This document shows, piece after piece, positions 6,314 to 13,160 of a DNA stretch of 13,160 nucleotides. Position numbers and translations under genes: made by a program. Every line of letters begins with the position of its first letter. Position 1 is the stretch's first letter. The notes under the pieces were generated by a model that was not told the DNA's origin, did not search any database, and was given only the letters and a program-made list of their open reading frames with translations. Origin of the DNA: Phycisphaerae bacterium (GTDB lineage: Bacteria; Planctomycetota; Phycisphaerae; Sedimentisphaerales; Anaerohalosphaeraceae); contig JAIPFN010000156.1 in assembly GCA_021736615.1 (NCBI GenBank), positions 1-13,160 on the forward strand. The letters run 5' to 3'.

Positions 6314-8059
6314 ATGAAGATGAAAATGTCCTTATTATTAGTTGTTATGATGGTTGCATTTGTGTTTGGCGTAACGGTATGTTCGGCAGAGCCTTTGAAG
6401 GTTTTTATCCTTGCCGGTCAGTCCAATATGCAGGGTCAGGGTAATATGTCTCCGGTTACGACCCCGGGGACGCTTGAATATATCGTCGCTAATGAGCCTC
6501 AAACATTTGGGCACTTCAAAGACGGCGGCGATTGGGCCGTACGCGACGATGTCTGGATTTACTATGAGCGCGACACTTCGACCACTATCAAAGGGGGACT
6601 GACGGCCGGTTGCGGCGCCAGCAGTACAACCATAGGCCCTGAGCTTCAGTTCGGTAATATCATGGGCGATTATTTTGACGGGCAAGTCCTTATCATCAAG
6701 ACGGCATGGGGCGGCAAAAGTCTTGCGGTTGATTTTCGTCCTCCAAGCTCCGGTGGAACAGTAGGGCCTTATTATACGCTAATGTTGGATATTGTTGATG
6801 ATGTCCTGACAAACCTTTCAACGTACTTTCCCGCTTACAATCCTGCCGACGGATATGAGATAGTCGGTTTCGGATGGCACCAGGGTTGGAACGACCGTGT
6901 CAATCAAACTTTCAACGATGAATATGAATACAATATGGCAAATTTTATCAATGATGTCCGTGAAGCTTTGGGCGTAGCAAACTTGCCGTTTTCAATAGCC
7001 ACAACAGGAATGACCGGCTGGACCGATACTCATCCACGTGCACTTTCGCTAATGGAGGCGCAGCTGGCAATGGAAGACTTTACTAAATATCCCGAATTCG
7101 AGGGCAATGTCGCTGTCGACGATACCAGGGATCACTATCGAACGGTGGCTCTGTCACCGGCTAACCAGGGTTATCACTGGAACCGTAATTCAGAGACTTA
7201 TTGCCTTATAGGCGACGCATTGGCAATGCAAATATTAGAAATTCTGGAAAATAAATTTCGTGATAAGGTAGATATCAATAGTGACAGTTCTGTTGATAAT
7301 GTAGATTTTGCTGTGTTTGCATCAAATTGGCAGCAAACCGGCTGTGATCTTTGCAATGGGGCGGATCTGACTGGTGACGGCAATGTTGATATTGACGATC
7401 TTTTGATTGTTGCTGACTATTGGCTTGGTGACTATTGCGACCTTTACCTCATGGGCCAGTGGGATATGAACGGAGATGCCCTTGACAGTTCGTATTATTC
7501 CAATCATGGTATTGTTTATGGTTCACCGGTTTGGAATAATGCCGGGCATAGCGGCGGTTCAATGATATTTGACGGCGTCGACGATTATATCGAGATAGAA
7601 GGCTATAAAGGTGTAGTCGGTAAGCGATCAAGAACTGTGTCGGCATGGATCAAAACATCTACAGTTTCCGGAGTAATTATTTCATGGGGCAACAGTTCCT
7701 CCAATGGCAAAAAATGGATTGTTAGAGTCAATAATGACGGGGCGCTCCGCGCCCAGGTCATAGGTGGGGACATTTCTGGTACAACCATCCTGACTAAGGA
7801 TAATCAGTGGCATCATATCGCGGTCGTATTGAACAGCGACGGATCACCGGATATTTCAGAAGTCAAATTATACGTTGACGGGCAACCCGAAAGCGTTGCT
7901 TCTGTAAAGGACGAGCTTATTAACACTTCCAGTGACCAGAATGTAACTATCGGCGTTTACCAGGCAGACAGCCCTCCCTTTTTCAATGGTCTGATCGATG
8001 ATGTGAGAGTATACAACAGGGCTTTAACTGACGGAGAAATTCAAAAACTTGCTGAATGA
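6314..8059 (+). CDS. Secreted SASA-domain acetylesterase (CE6/sialate O-acetylesterase-like) with dockerin and LamG domains
   Basis: A 581-residue protein. The ATG has GGGAG 7 nt upstream, and residues 1-25 are a signal peptide. Residues 28-312 form a SASA-type SGNH esterase: nucleophile Ser37 in ILAGQSNMQG, IGPELQFGNIMGD (107-119), KTAWGGKSL (129-137), GFGWHQGWND (185-194), and probable catalytic His288 in GYHWNRNSETYCLIGDAL. Family members remove acetyl groups from sialic acids or hemicellulose; the substrate here is unknown. Residues 319-372 are a type I dockerin-like pair of Ca-binding segments (DINSDSSVDNVDF and DLTGDGNVDIDDL). Residues about 380-575 are a LamG/concanavalin-like carbohydrate-binding domain (MIFDGVDDYIEIEG, WHHIAVVL, YVDGQ, IDDVRVYNRAL). 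The last two domains are almost duplicated in the minus-strand gene at 11817. It probably acts outside the cell on polysaccharide. Confidence 0.92.
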   Translation: MKMKMSLLLVVMMVAFVFGVTVCSAEPLKVFILAGQSNMQGQGNMSPVTTPGTLEYIVANEPQTFGHFKDGGDWAVRDDVWIYYERDTSTTIKGGLTAGCGASSTTIGPELQFGNIMGDYFDGQVLIIKTAWGGKSLAVDFRPPSSGGTVGPYYTLMLDIVDDVLTNLSTYFPAYNPADGYEIVGFGWHQGWNDRVNQTFNDEYEYNMANFINDVREALGVANLPFSIATTGMTGWTDTHPRALSLMEAQLAMEDFTKYPEFEGNVAVDDTRDHYRTVALSPANQGYHWNRNSETYCLIGDALAMQILEILENKFRDKVDINSDSSVDNVDFAVFASNWQQTGCDLCNGADLTGDGNVDIDDLLIVADYWLGDYCDLYLMGQWDMNGDALDSSYYSNHGIVYGSPVWNNAGHSGGSMIFDGVDDYIEIEGYKGVVGKRSRTVSAWIKTSTVSGVIISWGNSSSNGKKWIVRVNNDGALRAQVIGGDISGTTILTKDNQWHHIAVVLNSDGSPDISEVKLYVDGQPESVASVKDELINTSSDQNVTIGVYQADSPPFFNGLIDDVRVYNRALTDGEIQKLAE

Positions 8060-8089
8060 TATTTTCAGGAGCCTCGGAGACAAAATAAC
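7269..8089 (+). repeat. Left arm of an ~820-bp inverted repeat (dockerin-LamG cassette)
   Basis: This segment covers the dockerin and LamG coding regions and the first 30 nt after the stop. It recurs inverted at 11787-12608. By eye the encoded proteins differ at about 35 of 263 positions, mostly in the dockerin and linker; the LamG part is much closer. The 30 nt after the stop are identical in both copies, and similarity ends abruptly after CAAAATAAC. Confidence 0.85.
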
Positions 8090-8144
8090 TCTATACTTAC
8101 CAATTTTTACCAAGTCAGCCCAAAATCTTAGGTTTCCTGGCTTT

Positions 8145-8173
8145 TTGGCAGACAATTTCATGCTCTGTGAAAT
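8145..8173 (+). promoter_or_regulatory. Candidate promoter of the DUF6057/CxxCH-propeller operon with overlapping inverted repeat
   Basis: TTGGCA (8145-8150, five of six to consensus), 17-nt spacer, TGAAAT (8168-8173, four of six). The start would be near 8180, about 46 nt before the GTG at 8226. An exact inverted repeat ATTTCA-N7-TGAAAT (8155-8173) covers the spacer and -10, a position where a repressor could act. Confidence 0.4.
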
Positions 8174-8225
8174 AGGCTGGTGCAGTTAATCTGAGATAGT
8201 CGTTAAATTTTGGAATTTTGGTTAC

Positions 8226-10106
8226 GTGAAACTTCTCGGTAAAAAAATATCTGGGACAACTCTGTATATGACGTTTCTGCATGCTTTGTTGCTTTGCAGT
8301 TTTTTCTTTTACATCTGGCTGTTTGGAGATACTCGCCTGATTTATCACGCTTTTGGGCGATTTGTTGATTACCCGGCATTTTTTACCGGCTGGAAGTTTT
8401 TTGCCACGACAATAGATCACCCCGGTGGTGTCGTTGAGTATGTAACGGGATTTTTGTCGCAGTTTTATTACTATCCAGTGGGAGGGGCGATAGTTATCAC
8501 CATAGTCATTTCGCTGACTTGTCTGGCTACGGCAATGCTTGTCAGATTTTCGGGGTTTAATTGGCTCGTCGGGATTGTCGGCTATACTCCCGCGATATTC
8601 TTTCTTGCAATGCACGCTCAATGCGAACATCCTTTAGGTTTCTTTGTTGCTTTGCTTATAAATCTGTGGGCTTTGCTTGTCTATGAAAAGATACGAATGC
8701 AAAACTTTGCGTCCCGGGGTTGTTTATTTCTGCTGATTTTTGTCTTGATGTACTTAGTGGCCGCGGCGGGTGCGTTTATTTTCGCAATTCTGGCAACCGG
8801 TTATGAAATGTTTATTCGGCGGCGATTCTTATCAGGCGGGGTGTATATTTTACTGACAGGCCTTCTCCCGATGGTTGTCGGATGGTGCTTCGATCTCAGA
8901 GCAACGGATATCTATCTGTATTCGCTGCCTTTTGATCCGAATTTGCTGACTTTTGAACGGGGATTTAGTTTTGATTCAAAGATGAGTGCCGGAGCACTGT
9001 ACGTTTCTATCCTGTGTATTTTGCTGGGTTTGTTTGTTTGTCAATTATTCTTTAGCAAAGAAATACCTAAAAAAACTTCAACCAATACAGAAAAGATACG
9101 GTCGGGATGGCTAAGATGGCTCGCTGGTCCGGTTATTATTGCCGCTGCGATCGCGACAGTTTTTCTTTCGACCGGTACAGAAAAACAGCATCTACAGGCT
9201 GATTTCTATGCAGGCAACGCCATGTGGGTAGAGTTGTTGGAATATGACAAACGTTTCCCGTTAGTTTCAAATAACCCTGTTGGCAATCACATCATCATCC
9301 AGGCACTGTATCATACCGGCCAGCTCGCCTCGGAGATGTTTTCTTACCCTTATTTCAAAGAAAGCCTGTTTATTCCTCCAGAAAATAAAGGCAATGTGCG
9401 GGGATACCGAAGAGGCATATATTCCATCCGGCTTTTATTATTGCTGGGAAGAGTTAATGTCGCAGAAAAAGAAGCGTACGAAATTATGGAAAACACCGGT
9501 GAATATCCGGAACTTCTTTGGGAACTGGCAAAAATTAATATTGCCAAAAGACAACCGGAAACCGCGCGAGTCTTTTTGGAAATCCTTTCAATGGACTTAA
9601 TACATGGCAAGAAAGCAAAAAACATGCTGAAACGACTTTCTGAAGATCCTGATCTTGGAAACGATGAAGAAATCATCCGTCTGCGATCGGTTATGATCAA
9701 GAAAGACCATGACGGTTCTGAATCCTTAGAGACCCTTATGTCGGATCTTCTTGAGGTAAATCCACATAACAAAATTGCCTTTGAGTACCTGATGACTTAT
9801 TATCTCATGGCGAGGAAGGTTGACAAGATCGCTGAAAATATTTATCGCTTACGTGATTTTGGTTACAAAAAAATACCGCGGCATTATGAAGAGGCGATCA
9901 TGATTCACATAGGCAAAACCAAGGGCACGGTCAACGCGCATGGCTGGAAATTAGACCCGCAAAATGCTATAACAGCGAAGCAATTTATGACCGCTATCAG
10001 ATTCAACCCACCAGCCAACCCGTCATCGGCAGGAACGCTGGCACCGCAATTTGGCAAAACCTATTTCTTTTATTATATGTTTAATCAGTCGGGGGTAGGA
10101 AGATGA
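8226..10106 (+). CDS. DUF6057-type polytopic membrane protein with C-terminal helical-repeat domain
   Basis: A 626-residue protein. The GTG at 8226 is the only start before the first membrane helix apart from an ATG at codon 15. No strong ribosome binding site is seen for either, so the start is uncertain by 14 residues. About eight hydrophobic segments are visible near residues 14-34, 85-106, 111-130, 135-153, 165-190, 200-221, 256-276 and 297-316. The loop with DHPGGVVEYVTGFLSQFYYYP (64-84) is typical of DUF6057 proteins, known mainly from Bacteroidota and of unknown function. From 317 to the end it is soluble and mostly helical, with TPR-like pieces (AEKEAYEIMENTGEYPELLWELA, then ARVFLEILS). 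The stop overlaps the next start by 4 bp (ATGA), so the two proteins are translationally coupled and probably act together at the membrane. Confidence 0.82.
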   Translation: MKLLGKKISGTTLYMTFLHALLLCSFFFYIWLFGDTRLIYHAFGRFVDYPAFFTGWKFFATTIDHPGGVVEYVTGFLSQFYYYPVGGAIVITIVISLTCLATAMLVRFSGFNWLVGIVGYTPAIFFLAMHAQCEHPLGFFVALLINLWALLVYEKIRMQNFASRGCLFLLIFVLMYLVAAAGAFIFAILATGYEMFIRRRFLSGGVYILLTGLLPMVVGWCFDLRATDIYLYSLPFDPNLLTFERGFSFDSKMSAGALYVSILCILLGLFVCQLFFSKEIPKKTSTNTEKIRSGWLRWLAGPVIIAAAIATVFLSTGTEKQHLQADFYAGNAMWVELLEYDKRFPLVSNNPVGNHIIIQALYHTGQLASEMFSYPYFKESLFIPPENKGNVRGYRRGIYSIRLLLLLGRVNVAEKEAYEIMENTGEYPELLWELAKINIAKRQPETARVFLEILSMDLIHGKKAKNMLKRLSEDPDLGNDEEIIRLRSVMIKKDHDGSESLETLMSDLLEVNPHNKIAFEYLMTYYLMARKVDKIAENIYRLRDFGYKKIPRHYEEAIMIHIGKTKGTVNAHGWKLDPQNAITAKQFMTAIRFNPPANPSSAGTLAPQFGKTYFFYYMFNQSGVGR

Positions 10107-11650
10107 GATATCAATCCCGTTACCTCCTTATGATTTTTGCAGTTGTCGGTTTAACCGCGATCTTTTATGTCCTTATGTCGGACGAGGGCGTAAACATTGA
10201 GACATACACTGACATATCCGGGACGCCGCCTATTTATCCGGATTATACCGATCTGGTCATTCCGTCGAATATCGCGCCTTTGAACTTTGAGATAAAGGAA
10301 CCCGGAGAGAAATACTATGTTCGTATTTACACCTCTGACAAGCAGGAGATCGAGATTGTCAGCAAAGAGTCGGAAATCAAAATCCCTCTCAAGAAGTGGC
10401 GAAAGCTTCTAAGAGCTAATCAAGCTAAGGAGTTATTTTATGATATTTACGTAATGAACGCAAAAGGCGGCTGGCAGCGTTACCGAACGATATCCAATAA
10501 TATCGCCGGCGAAAATGAAGACATAGATTCGCATCTTGTGTATAGACGTTTGAAACCCAATTACAACTGGTTCAGGAACATAGGTATTTATCAGCGTAAT
10601 CTTGAAAATTTCGATGAATCCGTTGTAGTACACGGCAAATCATTCGGCAACAGTTGCGTTAATTGCCATACCTTTAATAACAATAGTCCGGAAAGTATGA
10701 TATTTGGATTTCGGGGTCAGTTTGGCAGCGACACAATAATGCTTAGCAATGGAACGGCGAAGAAATTAGGCACAAAATTAGGTTATACAACCATCCATCC
10801 CAGCGGTAAACTGGTCACCTGTTCTATCAACAAGGTTCGCCAGTTTTTTCATTTTGGTGACAAAATGGAAGTTCGGGATGTGGTTGATCTTGACTCGTAT
10901 ATAACTTCTTACGATGTTTCCGGGAAGGTTGCTAAGACAACTGCCGCCCTATCTGATAAACAACGCCTTGAGACTTATCCCACCTGGTCGCCGGACGGCA
11001 AATATTTGTACTTTTGCGAGGGTCCGGTTTTGTGGGCGGATCGCGACAAAAATCCTCCGGAGAATTACGAAAAACTCAAATACGATCTGATGCGAATACC
11101 TTATGACCTGGAAACTGACAAATGGGGTTCGCCTGAGACAGTGCTGTCGTCAGCAAAGACCGGATTAAGTATTTTGCTTCCGAGGATATCTCCGGATGGC
11201 CGCTTTTTGTTATTTTGCATGTGCGAGTATGGCTGTTTTCCAATTTATCAGCCCAGCAGCGACCTCTATATGATGGATTTGACAACGAGAGAGTTTAAGA
11301 AACTCGACGTTAATAGTGATTTTTCCGAATCATGGCACAGTTGGTCGAGTAATGGCAGCTGGATAGTTTTCAGCAGTAAACGTCGAGGCGGACTTTTTAC
11401 ACGCTCATACATCAGTTATGTCGATTCTCAGGGAAAAGTACATAAACCGTTTATTCTTCCGCAGAAAACCAGTGCATTCTATGACTCAGTTCTCGATACA
11501 TTCAGCGTTCCGGAACTGGTGACCGGGCCGATAGAGATTAGCGAAAGGGAACTTGGCCGAGTCATTCGGTCCGCAAGCAAAACTAAACTTAAGCTTCCAA
11601 TTACCAGTGCAACCCCCAAGGTTGATACCGAAGGTCCTTGGCGACAATAA
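10103..11650 (+). CDS. Membrane-anchored PD40 beta-propeller protein with one CxxCH c-type heme motif
   Basis: A 515-residue protein. The start lies within the stop of the DUF6057 gene, preceded by GGGGGTAGGAAG. Residues 7-25 are a single N-terminal hydrophobic anchor. Residues about 60-135 look like a beta-rich region (EPGEKYYVRIYTSD), followed by LVYRRLKPNYNW (145-156) and GIYQRNLENFDE (161-172). Cys185-Val-Asn-Cys188-His189 is a canonical CxxCH heme attachment site. The rest has WD40-like/TolB-like PD40 blades: TYPTWSPDGKYLYF (about 292-305), RISPDGRFLLF (about 358-368) and SWHSWSSNGSWIVFSS (about 410-425). Similar CxxCH/PD40 proteins occur in Bacteroidota, sometimes labelled cytochrome c biosynthesis protein, without a known role. 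Location is inferred as the outer face of the cytoplasmic membrane, where heme is attached. No downstream terminator hairpin is obvious. Confidence 0.85.
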   Translation: MRYQSRYLLMIFAVVGLTAIFYVLMSDEGVNIETYTDISGTPPIYPDYTDLVIPSNIAPLNFEIKEPGEKYYVRIYTSDKQEIEIVSKESEIKIPLKKWRKLLRANQAKELFYDIYVMNAKGGWQRYRTISNNIAGENEDIDSHLVYRRLKPNYNWFRNIGIYQRNLENFDESVVVHGKSFGNSCVNCHTFNNNSPESMIFGFRGQFGSDTIMLSNGTAKKLGTKLGYTTIHPSGKLVTCSINKVRQFFHFGDKMEVRDVVDLDSYITSYDVSGKVAKTTAALSDKQRLETYPTWSPDGKYLYFCEGPVLWADRDKNPPENYEKLKYDLMRIPYDLETDKWGSPETVLSSAKTGLSILLPRISPDGRFLLFCMCEYGCFPIYQPSSDLYMMDLTTREFKKLDVNSDFSESWHSWSSNGSWIVFSSKRRGGLFTRSYISYVDSQGKVHKPFILPQKTSAFYDSVLDTFSVPELVTGPIEISERELGRVIRSASKTKLKLPITSATPKVDTEGPWRQ

Positions 11651-11674
11651 CGCTGGAAATCCATTTAGAATACA

Positions 11675-11773
11675 GGCAGTACATTGCCCCAAAATAATCC
11701 GGCTGACTTTTTATAGTCTATTGGTTTTTTCCCTATTGTAATTTGTTGATATTAGTTAGTGCATTAATACTGC
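11675..11773 (+). repeat. Degenerate 98-bp noncoding repeat, copy B
   Basis: Starts GGCAGTACATTGCCCCAAAA, then a T-rich part, CTATTGGTTTTTT, TTGTAATTTGTTG, and ends TTAATACTGC. It matches copy A at 6085-6182 in the same strand orientation. It occupies most of the 166-bp gap between the propeller gene and the 3' end of the CE2-like gene, and stops 13 bp before the right arm of the inverted repeat. Confidence 0.55.
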
Positions 11774-11786
11774 ATGGGAAGATTGG

Positions 11787-12608
11787 GTTATTTTGTCTCC
11801 GAGGCTCCTGAAAATATCATTCAGCAAGTTTTTGAATTTCTCCGTCAGTTAAAGCCCTGTTGTATATTCTCACATCATCGATCAGACCATTGAAAAAGGG
11901 AGGGCTGTCTGCCTGATAAACGCCGATAGTTACGTTCTGGTCACTGGAAGTGTTAATGGGTTCGTCCTTTACCGCAGCAACGTTTTCGGGTTGCCCGTCA
12001 ACGTATAATTTAACTTCTGAAATATCCGGTGATCCGTCACTGTTCAATACGACCGCGATATGATGCCATAGTTCGTCCGCCGTCAAGTTGGTTGTACCAG
12101 AAATGTCCCCACCTATGACCTGGGCGCGGAGCGCCCCATCATTATTGATTCTAACAATCCATTTTCTGCCATTGGAGGAACTGTCTCCCCATGAAATAAT
12201 TACTCCGGAAACTGTAGATGTTTTGATCCATGCCGACACAGTTCTTGATCGCTTACCGGCTACACCTTTATAGCCTTCTATCTCGATATAATCGTCGACG
12301 CCGTCAAATATCATTGAACCGCCGCTATGCCCGGCATCATCCCAAACTGGTGAACCATGAACAGTGCCGTCATTTTCATAAGATGAACTGTCAAATGCAT
12401 TTCCGTTCATTTCCCAGTGGCCCATGAGGGAATGATCTGAATAGTCGCCAAGCCAATTGCCGGCGATGATCAAAATATCGTCAATATCAACATTGCCGTC
12501 ACCGGTCAGGTCTGCCCCATTGCAAAGGCCACAGCCGGTTTGCTGCCATTTTGAAGCAAGCACAGCAAAATCTCCATTGTCAACAACACTGTCAGAATTG
12601 ATGTCTAC
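11787..12608 (-). repeat. Right arm of the ~820-bp inverted repeat (dockerin-LamG cassette)
   Basis: The inverted counterpart of 7269-8089. Its outer limit is in the dockerin coding region at the codons for VDINSD. Its inner limit is 30 nt past the stop codon of the minus-strand gene. Together the arms enclose 3.7 kb holding the DUF6057/propeller operon and repeat copy B. Confidence 0.85.
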
Positions 12609-13160
12609 GTTACAAAGCCATGGGTCCGGAATGCTTGTGTCGATAAAATCAGTTAATTGAGTCGCCATAGCTGCATGTTGGGCAATATTTGGATGGACAT
12701 AACTGGTACATGGAAAGATAAGGCTATATACTTTAGAATCGCCGTAAGTGGTATTAAGTTCGGAAACGGCATTTTGCAAATAACCGGGCCACGGTGAGCC
12801 TGCCTGAGTGGCATTCATACTTCCTAAAGCAAGAATAATGTGAGCATTGGGATAAAGAGAGCGAATCGTTCGTGTAAAATTAATATAATTCTGTTCGGCA
12901 CCTGCCTTGGTGTATGGGCCTATAGAGTCATTTTGTCCTAAGTTAATTACTACGATATGGGGTGTCCACTGATCGAAATCCCAGTACGTTGTCTTTGATC
13001 GCTTATTGTAATACAGAGTCTGCATATTACCGCCAAACCCATACGGGTCCAAATAAATGCCTATTCCGCTTATTGCGATGCAATGGTATTCGGCATTAAA
13101 GTTTCTGGCAGTTATCGCGGCATAAGTGTAATAATTATCTTTGCCAAAAGCGGCACTGGT
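11817..13160 (-). CDS. CE2-like SGNH acetylesterase with dockerin and LamG domains, 5' end outside window
   Basis: The minus-strand frame is open from the right window edge to a TGA at 11817-11819 (447 residues seen). No true start is within the window; the ATG- or TTG-type starts near 13052 lie inside the domain. The visible N-terminal part, GKDNYYTYAAITARNFNAEYHCIAISGIGIY, then WTPHIVVINLGQNDS and YPNAHIILALGSM, matches the SGNH core of carbohydrate esterase family 2. Its nucleophile GDS motif would lie just outside the window. The catalytic His is probably in SYVHPNIAQHAA (codon 12693-12695). A type I dockerin-like pair (DINSDSVVDNGDF, DLTGDGNVDIDDI) follows, then a LamG domain to the C-terminus, both nearly matching the SASA esterase. 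CE2 enzymes remove acetyl groups from xylan or mannan; the exact substrate is unknown. Confidence 0.88.
   Translation of the reverse strand, partial: TSAAFGKDNYYTYAAITARNFNAEYHCIAISGIGIYLDPYGFGGNMQTLYYNKRSKTTYWDFDQWTPHIVVINLGQNDSIGPYTKAGAEQNYINFTRTIRSLYPNAHIILALGSMNATQAGSPWPGYLQNAVSELNTTYGDSKVYSLIFPCTSYVHPNIAQHAAMATQLTDFIDTSIPDPWLCNVDINSDSVVDNGDFAVLASKWQQTGCGLCNGADLTGDGNVDIDDILIIAGNWLGDYSDHSLMGHWEMNGNAFDSSSYENDGTVHGSPVWDDAGHSGGSMIFDGVDDYIEIEGYKGVAGKRSRTVSAWIKTSTVSGVIISWGDSSSNGRKWIVRINNDGALRAQVIGGDISGTTNLTADELWHHIAVVLNSDGSPDISEVKLYVDGQPENVAAVKDEPINTSSDQNVTIGVYQADSPPFFNGLIDDVRIYNRALTDGEIQKLAE

Noticed and set aside
8115..8630. 171-codon frame on the minus strand opposite the DUF6057 gene start
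   Set aside because: No ribosome binding site or recognisable domain, and it runs antisense to a protein with clear membrane helices.
7603..12273. Matching short frames opposite both LamG regions, suggesting conserved antisense genes
   Set aside because: They match only because the LamG DNA itself is duplicated; they are shadows of the coding strand.
7269..12608. Composite transposon explanation for the inverted cassettes
   Set aside because: The arms are coding dockerin-LamG segments without transposase, short terminal inverted repeats or visible target duplications.

Overview
The window looks like a piece of a Planctomycetota genome, most likely class Phycisphaerae. The evidence is secreted proteins carrying short dockerin-like stretches (pattern DxxxDGxVDxxDLxxxAxxWL), several different acetylesterase-type enzymes, and moderate GC with AT-rich intergenic DNA. 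This assignment is inferred from protein style; no rRNA or tRNA gene is visible. The window holds eight protein-coding genes, two of them cut by the window edges. There is no CRISPR array, transposase or integrase.

Left part (1-3315). A large secreted BspA-like repeat protein (minus strand, cut at the left edge) and a class I SAM-dependent methyltransferase (plus strand) are transcribed divergently from a 539-base intergenic region. Each has a plausible sigma70-type promoter there. The methyltransferase has a leader of about 230 nt with several nested complementary segments that match no regulatory RNA I know. A strong hairpin at 3291-3315 separates it from the converging gene to its right.

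Middle left (3329-5810, minus strand). In order of transcription: a secreted protein of unknown function with an Asn-rich tail, a cytoplasmic TerB-like protein whose C-terminus resembles a degenerate receiver domain, and a GDSL/SGNH esterase of the PAF-acetylhydrolase type. The esterase seems to have its own promoter.

Right part (5811-13160). Two secreted esterases face each other: a SASA-domain (sialate O-acetylesterase/CE6-like) enzyme on plus, and a CE2-like SGNH esterase on minus that is cut at the right edge. Both end in nearly the same dockerin-plus-LamG cassette, and the identity continues 30 nt past both stop codons. The two cassettes form an inverted repeat of about 820 bp. It encloses a translationally coupled pair: a DUF6057-type polytopic membrane protein and a membrane-anchored PD40 beta-propeller protein with one CxxCH heme-binding motif. 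A degenerate 98-bp direct repeat occurs before the SASA gene and again just inside the right arm of the inverted repeat.

Taken together, the secreted enzymes suggest a lifestyle of deacetylating complex polysaccharides and binding them at the cell surface. The best candidates for something undescribed are the DUF6057/CxxCH-propeller pair between inverted cassettes, the structured methyltransferase leader, and the TerB/pseudo-receiver fusion.
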